From contig MGNI01000153.1 in NCBI GenBank assembly GCA_001795115.1, positions 14,238 through 21,340 of the forward strand: a DNA stretch of 7,103 bases, written 5' to 3'. The translations under genes and the position numbers were made by a program. Below the pieces are notes generated by a model that was not told where the DNA came from, made no database searches, and saw nothing but the letters and a program-made list of their open reading frames with translations. Shown here one piece after another: positions 1-5,649 of the stretch; position 1 is the first letter of the stretch, and every line of letters begins with the position of its first letter. The stretch comes from Chloroflexi bacterium RBG_16_48_8. GTDB taxonomy: Bacteria; Chloroflexota; Anaerolineae; Anaerolineales; E44-bin32.

Positions 1-561
1 GATGCCACGTGCTCCGAAAGCAAAGGCGAGCCTGATCGTGTCATAAAGGTCGGGCACGTTGAGCCTCGTGGCGACGAAGACAGCAACGAATTGACCGCGG
101 TGATAGCGGATGTGAGCCATGGCAGCCAGGACGGCATCAAAGGCACCCGCACAAGCAGAGATGTGATCATGAACTTCTCGGCGATGGCTGAGGAGGGGCA
201 GCTCAAAGAGCCCTGCACCACGGTCGAGAAAGTCCGCGACAGTTGCTTCGTCGAGGAGATGTCCATTGCTGATGAGGGTGGTGGAAACATCCCTCCCGAG
301 CATTAGATCGAGGATCTGGGGCAGATCTTTTCGAAGGAGGGGTTCACCGCCGGTCAAGGTGATATGGTGGCAACGGGTCTCATCTAAAGCTTTATTTAAT
401 AAGCTGAGGGTAGCAGGTGTATCTAATTGGCCTTGTGGGTAGGTGTTAGGTTGTTTTCTCGTATTCGGATTCCAGATGTTGTAGCAATGCAGGCAGGCGT
501 GATTGCATTGCTGGGTGACTTCAAAGATGATGCTCTGGAGGCGAGGTCGGTTGTCTACCAC
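1..561 (-). CDS. Radical SAM enzyme, N-terminal part (runs off the left edge)
   Basis: The frame is open for 187 codons from a GTG start at 561 to the window edge, so the C-terminal half is missing. Residues 19-26 carry the CxxxCxxC signature (CNHACLHC, followed by Y) that binds the SAM-coordinating 4Fe-4S cluster. TGGEP at 70-74 is the glycine-rich SAM-binding motif after the second strand, and LISNG at 96-100 is the next conserved strand of the TIM-barrel core. Enzymes of this superfamily cleave SAM to a 5'-deoxyadenosyl radical, and many of this architecture modify peptides or proteins. Whether a C-terminal SPASM domain follows cannot be seen. I chose GTG because it overlaps the preceding TAG by one base (TAGTG), has a GGGGG stretch about 8 bases upstream, and places the cysteine motif about 20 residues in. 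The coupling and shared direction suggest co-expression with the exported proteins upstream. Superfamily is secure; substrate is unknown. Confidence 0.9.
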   Translation of the reverse strand, partial: MVDNRPRLQSIIFEVTQQCNHACLHCYNIWNPNTRKQPNTYPQGQLDTPATLSLLNKALDETRCHHITLTGGEPLLRKDLPQILDLMLGRDVSTTLISNGHLLDEATVADFLDRGAGLFELPLLSHRREVHDHISACAGAFDAVLAAMAHIRYHRGQFVAVFVATRLNVPDLYDTIRLAFAFGARGI

Positions 562-827
562 TAAGGTTCCCCCAGAACCAAGTTTACAAGGATCTGGGCT
601 GCCTCGATAGTTCCCGCTCTTATTTCGATTTCACCGGCAAGGAATTGTCCAAGGAGTTGACCTCTTGTTTCATGGTTACTAACCATCTCGAAGAATAAGA
701 TATCTTCTGCAATTGCGGCTTGGACCAGATTGACCGTTGCAGGATCGACATCCCTTGAAACTCCCTGTAAGAGTTCAGCTTGTCTCATCAGATCATGATG
801 CGTTAGAAAGAGATTCGTTTTCTTCAT
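561..827 (-). CDS. C-terminal fragment of the third Tat-protein paralogue (probable pseudogene part)
   Basis: This 88-residue frame has no Tat signal. It aligns along its whole length with residues 132-217 of the intact paralogue at 1807-2469. Examples are DLMRQAELLQGVSRDVDP against DLLQQAEVLQEFSDDVDP, AIAEDILFFE against AIAYDITYFE, and IEAAQILVNLVL against LEAAQLLVDIIL. It is therefore the C-terminal half of the protein whose N-terminal half ends at 898, in a different frame and 73 bases away. The ATG has only a weak, distant GAGG upstream. If translated alone it would make a cytoplasmic acidic helical peptide. It could be a relic, or a separately made subunit coupled to the radical SAM gene that overlaps its stop. 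I favour a relic of a disrupted gene, though the reading frame itself is intact. Confidence 0.6.
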   Translation of the reverse strand: MKKTNLFLTHHDLMRQAELLQGVSRDVDPATVNLVQAAIAEDILFFEMVSNHETRGQLLGQFLAGEIEIRAGTIEAAQILVNLVLGEP

Positions 828-897
828 ATCAACTCAATCCTCAAACCTTAGGGTGTATTTTTGATATCTTGCTTTTATGCAGAAGTCGTTTCATCAG
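828..897 (-). other. Roughly 70-bp extra segment splitting the third paralogue
   Basis: In the intact paralogues the CYE motif is followed at once by the C-terminal half. Here about 70 extra bases, not a multiple of three, lie between CYD and MKKTNLF, with a TAG directly after CYD. Read on the minus strand, both edges carry a similar string: TGATGAAACGACTTCT near 896 and TGATATGAAGAAAACGA near 829. This is compatible with an imperfect partial duplication. The segment also encodes a 17-codon basic reading frame (MKRLLHKSKISKIHPKV, 841-894) without a convincing ribosome binding site, most likely chance. No transposon ends are visible. Segment limits are approximate because the paralogues are diverged. 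Confidence 0.5.
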
Positions 898-1452
898 CTA
901 GTCGTAGCAAACCATAGGCATAGAATTCGTGAGAACATGGTTAATAGCTACAATATAGGCTCTCTGCAATTCCCGCGCCCCTTCTTGACTCAATTCGCCC
1001 GTGATGACCAATTCTTTCAGGGTTGCAGTGTGGCAGTCGATCAGCATTGGACGCGGATTCCCACCTGTCCAATTGGGATCGTATAGGTGCCTCTCTAGCA
1101 AGTAAAGATTTTCCCAACATCGACGGAGGCGGCTATGAGCTGGAAGGGCAGGATCATCGAAGGGATAATATTCCAACCCGTCTGCGGGTGTCATTGGGTG
1201 TTCTCGGATTGAACCAGGTTGGTTTTTGACCGTTTGTGTTTCAGTGGTTATCGCCGTTGCTTCATGAGTGGGGATTGTGGTGGGCTTGGAAACTGCAATC
1301 AGTTCCGCGCTTGGTGTTTCCCTTGGAAGGTTCGAGGAGGGCTGTTCTGCATCGACAGAAGATGTACCTTCGTGGGGGGCGCAGCGGGTTAGGACCAGAG
1401 AGGCAATGCTGATTCCAAAGCTTTTTATGAAGTCACGACGTGTTGTCGGCAT
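898..1452 (-). CDS. Tat-exported Cys/His protein, third paralogue, N-terminal part (split gene)
   Basis: The 184-residue product begins with a near-perfect twin-arginine motif (TRRDFIK, residues 4-10), then a hydrophobic stretch (11-21) and TRCAP (22-26), so it should be exported folded by the Tat system. Residues 27-105 are a long Thr/Pro/Ser-rich linker, longer than in its paralogues. The conserved domain then starts with RRCW (C112) and continues with DCH (H141), INH (H172) and VCYD (C182), where it stops at a TAG. Spacings match the paralogues exactly. It lacks the C-terminal ~90 residues, which are found at 561-827 in another frame. Start choice is supported by AGGGTG six bases upstream of the ATG and by the Tat motif position. 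The family is not one I recognise; function is unknown. It is probably a disrupted gene, unless two separate chains assemble. Confidence 0.75.
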   Translation of the reverse strand: MPTTRRDFIKSFGISIASLVLTRCAPHEGTSSVDAEQPSSNLPRETPSAELIAVSKPTTIPTHEATAITTETQTVKNQPGSIREHPMTPADGLEYYPFDDPALPAHSRLRRCWENLYLLERHLYDPNWTGGNPRPMLIDCHTATLKELVITGELSQEGARELQRAYIVAINHVLTNSMPMVCYD

Positions 1453-1806
1453 CTAATCACCCTACTTTAACATCTCATTCCTTATGCAATGACGATCTCA
1501 ACTCATTGTATGAGGCATAAAAACACCACCCAGTAGTACCCGAGTGCTATTTAGGGGTTATGATCACTAAACAAAAATGATCTCGTAACAAGATGGAAAC
1601 AATTGTCGATAAAACATCTAAGACTCCCCTAAAAAAAGGCCACCCAGCCAAGATGAATCGGCATTTATGGAGGTGCGGATTTCGCCCGCCCACATTTGCC
1701 TCCCTTTTTTCCCTTGAAGGTCGTTTTTGCAGTGGGATCATCTATGAGACGGCAATGGAACAGCCTATGGGTTTCATAAGGGTGCTAGTACAGATCTGAG
1801 CAAGTA
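1453..1806. other. 354-bp intergenic gap inside the Tat-protein cluster
   Basis: I see no convincing gene here. Short open frames exist on both strands (1547-1741 minus, 1593-1799 plus), but they overlap each other, have no family resemblance and lack good ribosome binding sites. On the minus strand the gap has AT-rich tracts and a T7 run (1631-1637) preceded by only a three-base-pair GGC/GCC stem, too weak to call a terminator. The 14-mer at 1662-1675 also occurs upstream of the zinc-ribbon gene. The gap is long enough to hold a separate promoter for the third paralogue and the radical SAM gene, but I cannot pick out a clear -35/-10 pair. Confidence 0.5.
1662..1675. repeat. 14-bp direct repeat, copy 1
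   Basis: CATTTATGGAGGTG is identical to the sequence at 4494-4507. This copy lies in the gap between the second and third Tat-protein paralogues, about 210 bases upstream of the third. Unlike the other copy it is not part of a palindrome. A 14-bp match in a window this size is uncommon but can occur by chance. Confidence 0.35.
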
Positions 1807-2469
1807 TCACGCTTGGTCGCTGAGGATGATGTCGACAAGGAGTTGAGCTGCCTCTAGTGCTTCTGGTATGATTTCCATCTCTCCTGCCTCGAATTGTTCG
1901 TTTAATTCCATCCCAGCTCTTGGGCTAAATGCAAGTTCGAAATAAGTGATATCGTACGCGATCGCAGTACGGATCTCTTCCAGTACAACGGGATCGACAT
2001 CATCTGAAAATTCTTGCAACACTTCAGCTTGTTGAAGGAGGTCGTCGCGAGCGAAAAAGAGGGTAGTCTCCATTGATTCATAACACATTACGAACGTCGA
2101 ATAAATTCCCTCGATATGATTGGCAGCATGTTTGAAGACGTTTTGCATCTGCTGTGCAACTTTCATATCAAGATCACCCGAATTGACCATTATAAGAAGA
2201 GCAGCTTGGTGCTCGTTTACGAGGGTGCTCCAAAGTTTGCTGGAATGTTCACCGTCCTTTCGGGCTTCTCGTGCTAACAAATCGAGGTTACGCCAACACT
2301 CGCGAATACGTTCTTCTGGTGGAAAAACAGTCGCCTTAGGAGTATCTGATGGTGTGGCCATCACCTCAAGAGGTTCAGTTTCACTATGGAATGGAGCACA
2401 GCGAGTGATCATGATGGTGGCGAGGGAGATACCCAAGCTCTTTATAAAATCACGACGGGATGTTTTCAC
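1807..2469 (-). CDS. Tat-exported Cys/His protein, second paralogue (intact, 220 aa)
   Basis: The product starts with a twin-arginine signal (SRRDFIK, residues 4-10), a hydrophobic segment (11-21) and TRCAP (22-26). It should be Tat-exported, and C24 could anchor it as a lipoprotein, although arginine just before the cysteine is unusual for a lipobox. After a short Pro/Thr-rich linker (about 30-52) comes a mainly helical acidic domain with C58 (RECW), H87 (NEH), H118 (ANH) and C129 (MCYE). The C-terminal half holds DDLLQQAEVL (142-151), AIAYDITYFE (169-178) and LEAAQLLVDIIL (205-216). The start is GTG, chosen because GAGGT lies eight bases upstream and the Tat motif then sits at the very N-terminus. 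It begins 24 bp after the stop of the first paralogue, so the two are likely one transcript. I do not recognise the family; metal or cofactor binding by the conserved Cys/His set is inference. Confidence 0.88.
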   Translation of the reverse strand: MKTSRRDFIKSLGISLATIMITRCAPFHSETEPLEVMATPSDTPKATVFPPEERIRECWRNLDLLAREARKDGEHSSKLWSTLVNEHQAALLIMVNSGDLDMKVAQQMQNVFKHAANHIEGIYSTFVMCYESMETTLFFARDDLLQQAEVLQEFSDDVDPVVLEEIRTAIAYDITYFELAFSPRAGMELNEQFEAGEMEIIPEALEAAQLLVDIILSDQA

Positions 2470-2493
2470 TCGGTTCTACCTCACTCAAGATCA

Positions 2494-3144
2494 TCACCCA
2501 TCCTCAATCAACAACTCGACCAGGAAACGTGCTGCTTGCATGGTTTCAGGCGTGATCTCTAATTCAAGTTCGTCGAAGGAGGGGAAGTCGTAGGTCTCAC
2601 CCGCGGTAGCAATGAGTTCTTCGTAAAGTGCTTGGGTCGCATCGTTGGTAAGGCTTAAGAAGGCAATGTCCCTTTCGAGGGCGGCCTGAGCCTGCGCTAT
2701 GGTGTTTTCATCCATATCTCCGCTGTCAGCGATTTCTGACAGAAGGGCAACCTGTTGGGCCAGTTGACCGCTGCTGGTGGGGGTGTAATCTAGGATCATG
2801 GGCTCATAGCAGGTGATGGGAGCGTTGGAGCGCCAGACGTGGTAGGTGGCTTCTTGGAAAGCGTTATGTACCTGGTCAGCAGTCGCTGAACTTAATTTGC
2901 CTGAAGCAACCAAATCATCCAACGCAGAGCGGTGGTCCGCAATGAGATCCTCCTTCGTCTGGTCCGCCTGTTCATAGTCCTTTTGCGTCTCCTGTGCCAG
3001 CTTCTCCATACTGAGCCAACAATCTCGAAGATGGTCTTTTGGGGAATCCCCAGCGTTTTTAAGAGGAATACATCTGGCCATCAATAAAGAAGCCAACCCA
3101 ATCCCCAAACCCTTGATGAAGTCCCGACGATTGGGCTGTATCAT
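2494..3144 (-). CDS. Tat-exported Cys/His protein, first paralogue (intact, 216 aa)
   Basis: From the ATG at 3144 the product opens with MIQPNRRDFIK, a good Tat motif, followed by a hydrophobic stretch (11-22) and ARCIP (23-27). The exported acidic helical domain shares the family positions C42 (RDCW), H71 (ADH), H102 (TYH) and C112 (TCYE). The later blocks LAQQVALLSEIAD (128-140), ALERDIAFL (155-163) and MQAARFLVELLI (202-213) are also shared. The linker after the signal is the shortest of the three copies. The frame extends upstream to an ATG at 3219, but that would place 25 residues before the twin arginines, so I prefer 3144, which has GGA five bases upstream. It is the first gene of the Tat-protein cluster and is likely co-transcribed with the gene 24 bp downstream. 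Function is unknown to me. Confidence 0.87.
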   Translation of the reverse strand: MIQPNRRDFIKGLGIGLASLLMARCIPLKNAGDSPKDHLRDCWLSMEKLAQETQKDYEQADQTKEDLIADHRSALDDLVASGKLSSATADQVHNAFQEATYHVWRSNAPITCYEPMILDYTPTSSGQLAQQVALLSEIADSGDMDENTIAQAQAALERDIAFLSLTNDATQALYEELIATAGETYDFPSFDELELEITPETMQAARFLVELLIEDG

Positions 3145-3371
3145 ACAATTCCAGAAAGTGCCCTCAATCCAACCGAATTTCCGAACGCAATGTTTTGCCA
3201 TCTTACAACCTTGTGACATACTATCTTATAGACGTTCGGGAATTGCCGCCGGTTCCCATTGTTTGGGGACACCTGAAGGAGATCAGGGAGAAGGAAAGCC
3301 TTCTTCTCCTTGGAGGAGAGGGCGAGGAACTTATGTCCAGCGAAAGGTATGAGAACGGTGACGTGATTTGG
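3145..3371. other. Intergenic region upstream of the Tat-protein cluster
   Basis: No gene is supported in these 227 bases. They probably hold the end of the zinc-ribbon transcript and the promoter of the Tat-protein cluster. A purine-rich stretch on the plus strand (3277-3327) makes two neighbouring small hairpins: CCTGA/TCAGG at 3272-3287 and GGAGAA/TTCTCC at 3287-3309. Neither is followed by a T-tract on the minus strand, so neither is a standard intrinsic terminator. AT-rich sequence near 3215-3233 could contain a -10 element, but no matching -35 was found. Confidence 0.4.
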
Positions 3372-4457
3372 TTATTTCTTCTTTATAGAAGTGACTGCGC
3401 TGAGGGAATTCACATTCAATAACCACCTGCTGCCGGGTGTAAATTGACTAAACTCGTAATCGTCCGTGGTTGTATACTCGTACGTCCTTCCATCGGCATA
3501 AAAAACCACTTCATAGCTTTCTTGCCGGTCGCCTTCACGTTGGTTTGATAGCAGGTTGACATCTGGCCAGCGCGGGTTCAGATCGGAACCGGTCAGGGTT
3601 ACTTCATCGAAAACCGTCCAATCCATCACAGTATAGGAGCAAAAATCGTCGTAAACCTGGTATTCGCAATCTTGAACCACCTCACCGAAGCCGGAACCGG
3701 TATCTACGGTATAGGGGGTTCCACAGACTTCGACCGCATTGGGGGCGGGTTGATCTTGCGTGTAACGAAATTCTTCCCGGCAGGAACCGACTTCCGCATC
3801 GGAGGGGATTTCATCCAACCAGCCCTCGTATTCCACTGACCCCAAAGCCAGAAGAGGGATGGAGCGGGTCCAGGACACAGCCTGGACTTCTCCGGTGAGT
3901 TCTTCGGTACGAATGAAGAAGAAATAGACCAGAAAAGCGAGGATCACACATACGAAAAATCCACCGATCAGACCGAGGACAGGAAGACCTTTCAGCGTTG
4001 AAACGGGTTTTGCAGAGGGTAGATGTTCCGGTGTTTCGGCGGGTTTTGCGGTTAAATTTGCACCGCATTGCAAACAAACTTGGGCGCTGGCCGGATTGGC
4101 TGTGCCGCAGGCCGGGCAGCTCACCTCTGGGGCAGGGCCATCACGGTGAGCACCAACCACGCGACTGCTTTTACGCGCTTCCGCTTCCGCCAGGTTTCCT
4201 CCGCAGCCACCACAAAAGGTAGCATCAGCGGGATTGCGTGCGCCGCAGTAGGGGCAGTGGACATCAGGACCTGCTTTGGCGCGTGCGATTTCCGCCTCAT
4301 CTGTAATGAGTTCTTCTTGTGCAGCTTGCACAAATTCAACATCCTTCGGTTGCGGTGCGCCACAACCATTGCAGAACTTCTGAGGACCAAGGTTTTTTCT
4401 CTGACAATTCGGGCAAGCCCACTCGAGATGGACATAACCAAGGGTCTTTTTTGTCAT
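3372..4457 (-). CDS. Triple zinc-ribbon, single-pass membrane protein with outer domain
   Basis: The 361-residue product has three CxxC...CxxC zinc ribbons in its N-terminal part: C15/C18/C29/C32, C68/C71/C82/C85 and C114/C117/C128/C131. The last two share the CPxCG...NPA pattern typical of bacterial zinc-ribbon domains. A linker (about 135-155) leads to one strongly hydrophobic segment (about 158-182) followed by FIRT. The C-terminal domain (about 185-361) has four cysteines (226, 245, 264, 273) and is rich in Tyr, Thr and acidic residues. It is probably outside the membrane, with ribbons inside, where the cysteines could form disulfides. I chose the ATG at 4457 because AAGGAG lies about 10 bases upstream; an in-frame ATG at 4496 has no ribosome binding site and would add an Arg/Pro-rich tail. 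Function is unknown; similar zinc-ribbon plus membrane proteins are usually annotated only by domain. Confidence 0.88.
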   Translation of the reverse strand: MTKKTLGYVHLEWACPNCQRKNLGPQKFCNGCGAPQPKDVEFVQAAQEELITDEAEIARAKAGPDVHCPYCGARNPADATFCGGCGGNLAEAEARKSSRVVGAHRDGPAPEVSCPACGTANPASAQVCLQCGANLTAKPAETPEHLPSAKPVSTLKGLPVLGLIGGFFVCVILAFLVYFFFIRTEELTGEVQAVSWTRSIPLLALGSVEYEGWLDEIPSDAEVGSCREEFRYTQDQPAPNAVEVCGTPYTVDTGSGFGEVVQDCEYQVYDDFCSYTVMDWTVFDEVTLTGSDLNPRWPDVNLLSNQREGDRQESYEVVFYADGRTYEYTTTDDYEFSQFTPGSRWLLNVNSLSAVTSIKKK

Positions 4458-4467
4458 TTCTACTCGA

Positions 4468-4505
4468 CTCCTTCTGGGAGGGGGTCGTCCCTCCATTTAT
4501 GGAGG
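4468..4505 (-). promoter_or_regulatory. Leader with mutually exclusive hairpins before the zinc-ribbon gene
   Basis: Read on the minus strand, four short elements follow one another: CCTCCAT (4505-4499), ATGGAGGG (4496-4489), CCCTCC (4482-4477) and AAGGAG (4473-4468), the last being the probable ribosome binding site. Elements 1 and 2 can pair (seven bases, short loop), 2 and 3 can pair (six bases), and 3 and 4 can pair (CTCC with GGAG, five-base loop). Pairing of 1 with 2 would therefore leave 3 free to cover the ribosome binding site, while 2 with 3 would expose it. Stems are short and the transcription start is unknown, so a regulatory role is speculative. The 1-2 pair is also a near-perfect 16-bp palindrome that could be a protein-binding operator. 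Confidence 0.3.
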
Positions 4506-4507
4506 TG
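4494..4507. repeat. 14-bp direct repeat, copy 2
   Basis: CATTTATGGAGGTG is identical to the sequence at 1662-1675. This copy lies 37-50 bases upstream of the zinc-ribbon start codon and overlaps the palindrome CCTCCATTTATGGAGG. It could be a shared regulatory site or chance. Confidence 0.35.
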
Positions 4508-4665
4508 ATCAACTTAGAGATTGGATTCTGAATAGGATAACTGTCATCCGTGTTTTTTGCCAGTGGGTAGAAAGAAGCGTGAAATCCCTCGCCTATTTTT
4601 GAAGTTAGGCCTTGCTTGTGTGTTTGTGTATAAGTTAGAGATCTTGGTTTGGAAGGGATTTGGGG

Positions 4666-5481
4666 CTATGACAGGTCCGCCAAAGACAATATCCGGGATA
4701 TCGTTGTCTCAACAAAATGGTCGTCTTGGACGACGATTTCGATGGCTTCCACCGGGCAAACGGATACACAACGACCACAGCCCCGGCAAGCATCATCGAT
4801 GCTGTAGCGTCCATCCGAGATCGAGATAGCGTCTACAAAACAGACGTCCTCCAGGCATATTCCGCAGGCTATGCATTGGTCGTTGATAAGCACCTTCAGA
4901 CCCGGCATCCGACCAACTGTGGCACCGATTTGATGTGTAACATCCGGCAGGATCCCCCAAATACAGCAGCAGGGACAACAATTGCAGATCGTTAGAAGTT
5001 TGATCCCTGGCGTTACACCCAACCAGACTGTGTCCAATTTATTACGCCCGATCATGTGGACCAACCCCGCTTCTCTGCAGCGCTGCACATACTGCAGAGC
5101 TTCCTCTTTGGTTATACGTCGTCCGAGCTCTGGATTGATTCCTAGTGCAGCGTCTCCCAGGAAAAGGCAGCCGAAATCGATGGGATAATCTTTACACTGA
5201 TTGGCATCTCGACAGATACAGGAATTCATGACCCAATGGACATTGGCCTTCTCGATGACGTGGTCCACAACTTGTGAGGGGAGGATCAGCTTTTCTGTCC
5301 CCCCAACAGGTTCGTTTACCGGGATTACCTGATTGGCAGGGAGGTAGACAAGGTCATCACCTTCAAATAGCCAATGATAGATCATGTTACCGAAAACCGG
5401 GAGCTTGGAGGACTTAGCAATCAAGAAACGGGCGGGGAAGATCTTCTTGATGAGTTCATTAAACCAGAGGGGACGGCTCAT
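4666..5481 (-). CDS. 4Fe-4S protein with C-terminal dicluster ferredoxin domain and Cys-rich core
   Basis: The 271-residue product ends in a two-cluster ferredoxin domain. The first cluster motif is C203/C206/C209/C214, with one extra residue before the last cysteine. The second is the canonical CxxCxxCxxxCP at C232/C235/C238/C242. Upstream lie eleven further cysteines: CICR (88, 90), C96 and C105 in a block ending GCLFLG, C135, and the striking run CNCCPCCC (166-173). No signal peptide or clear membrane segment is seen, so it is probably a cytoplasmic electron-transfer or redox protein. Partner and electron donor cannot be told from the sequence. The ATG at 5481 has no close ribosome binding site (GAGGT is about 15 bases away), and a promoter candidate ends just before it, which could mean a leaderless message. 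It is transcribed away from the MFS gene; 208 bases separate it from the zinc-ribbon gene downstream. Confidence 0.88.
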   Translation of the reverse strand: MSRPLWFNELIKKIFPARFLIAKSSKLPVFGNMIYHWLFEGDDLVYLPANQVIPVNEPVGGTEKLILPSQVVDHVIEKANVHWVMNSCICRDANQCKDYPIDFGCLFLGDAALGINPELGRRITKEEALQYVQRCREAGLVHMIGRNKLDTVWLGVTPGIKLLTICNCCPCCCIWGILPDVTHQIGATVGRMPGLKVLINDQCIACGICLEDVCFVDAISISDGRYSIDDACRGCGRCVSVCPVEAIEIVVQDDHFVETTISRILSLADLS

Positions 5482-5649
5482 ATTTACAGGATTTTACCTC
5501 AAGGGTTGATCCTTAACAACAGAAGATGGAAGATGCCGATGAACTCCTTATGAAGCTAAGAAGGAAACGCTCGCGCTTTGAGGTACAATTTTGGACTATG
5601 TGGCGGAAGGTGGAAACCCTCTGCTCCAAAACCATAGGGTATAAAAAAA
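5482..5649. other. Divergent intergenic region between the 4Fe-4S and MFS genes
   Basis: These 168 bases must hold the promoters of both divergent genes. The minus-strand promoter candidate is listed separately. For the plus strand I see a possible -10 (TACAAT, 5584-5589) without a good -35. An open frame beginning at 5526 on the plus strand runs into the MFS gene in another frame and looks like chance. Confidence 0.4.
5491..5519 (-). promoter_or_regulatory. Candidate sigma-70-type promoter for the 4Fe-4S gene
   Basis: On the minus strand TTGTTA (5519-5514) and TAAAAT (5496-5491) are separated by exactly 17 bases and match four and five of six consensus positions. Transcription would start near 5484, only about three bases before the ATG at 5481, so the message would be leaderless or nearly so. 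That agrees with the missing ribosome binding site. The pairing is by eye and unsupported by expression data. Confidence 0.35.

Noticed and set aside
91..306. 71-codon plus-strand open frame
   Set aside because: It lies entirely antisense to the radical SAM gene, which has clear motifs, and has no family resemblance.
1631..1649. T7 run with a GGC/GCC stem on the minus strand as an intrinsic terminator
   Set aside because: The stem is only three base pairs, too weak for a convincing terminator.
1547..1799. Open frames on both strands in the gap between the second and third paralogues
   Set aside because: They overlap each other, lack good ribosome binding sites and look like no known protein; most likely chance.
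2120..2593. 157-codon plus-strand open frame
   Set aside because: Antisense to the first two Tat-protein genes; arginine- and serine-rich shadow translation without recognisable motifs.
3145..3219. Longer start for the first Tat-protein paralogue at 3219
   Set aside because: It would put 25 residues before the twin-arginine motif, unlike both paralogues, where the motif begins at residue 4.
3272..3309. Two adjacent hairpins as the terminator of the zinc-ribbon gene
   Set aside because: No T-tract follows on the minus strand, and the stems come from a low-complexity purine/pyrimidine stretch.
4458..4496. Longer start for the zinc-ribbon gene at 4496
   Set aside because: No ribosome binding site upstream, and it would swallow the AAGGAG that serves the ATG at 4457.
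4068..4508. 146-codon plus-strand open frame
   Set aside because: Antisense to the zinc-ribbon gene, whose three CxxC pairs leave no doubt about the coding strand.
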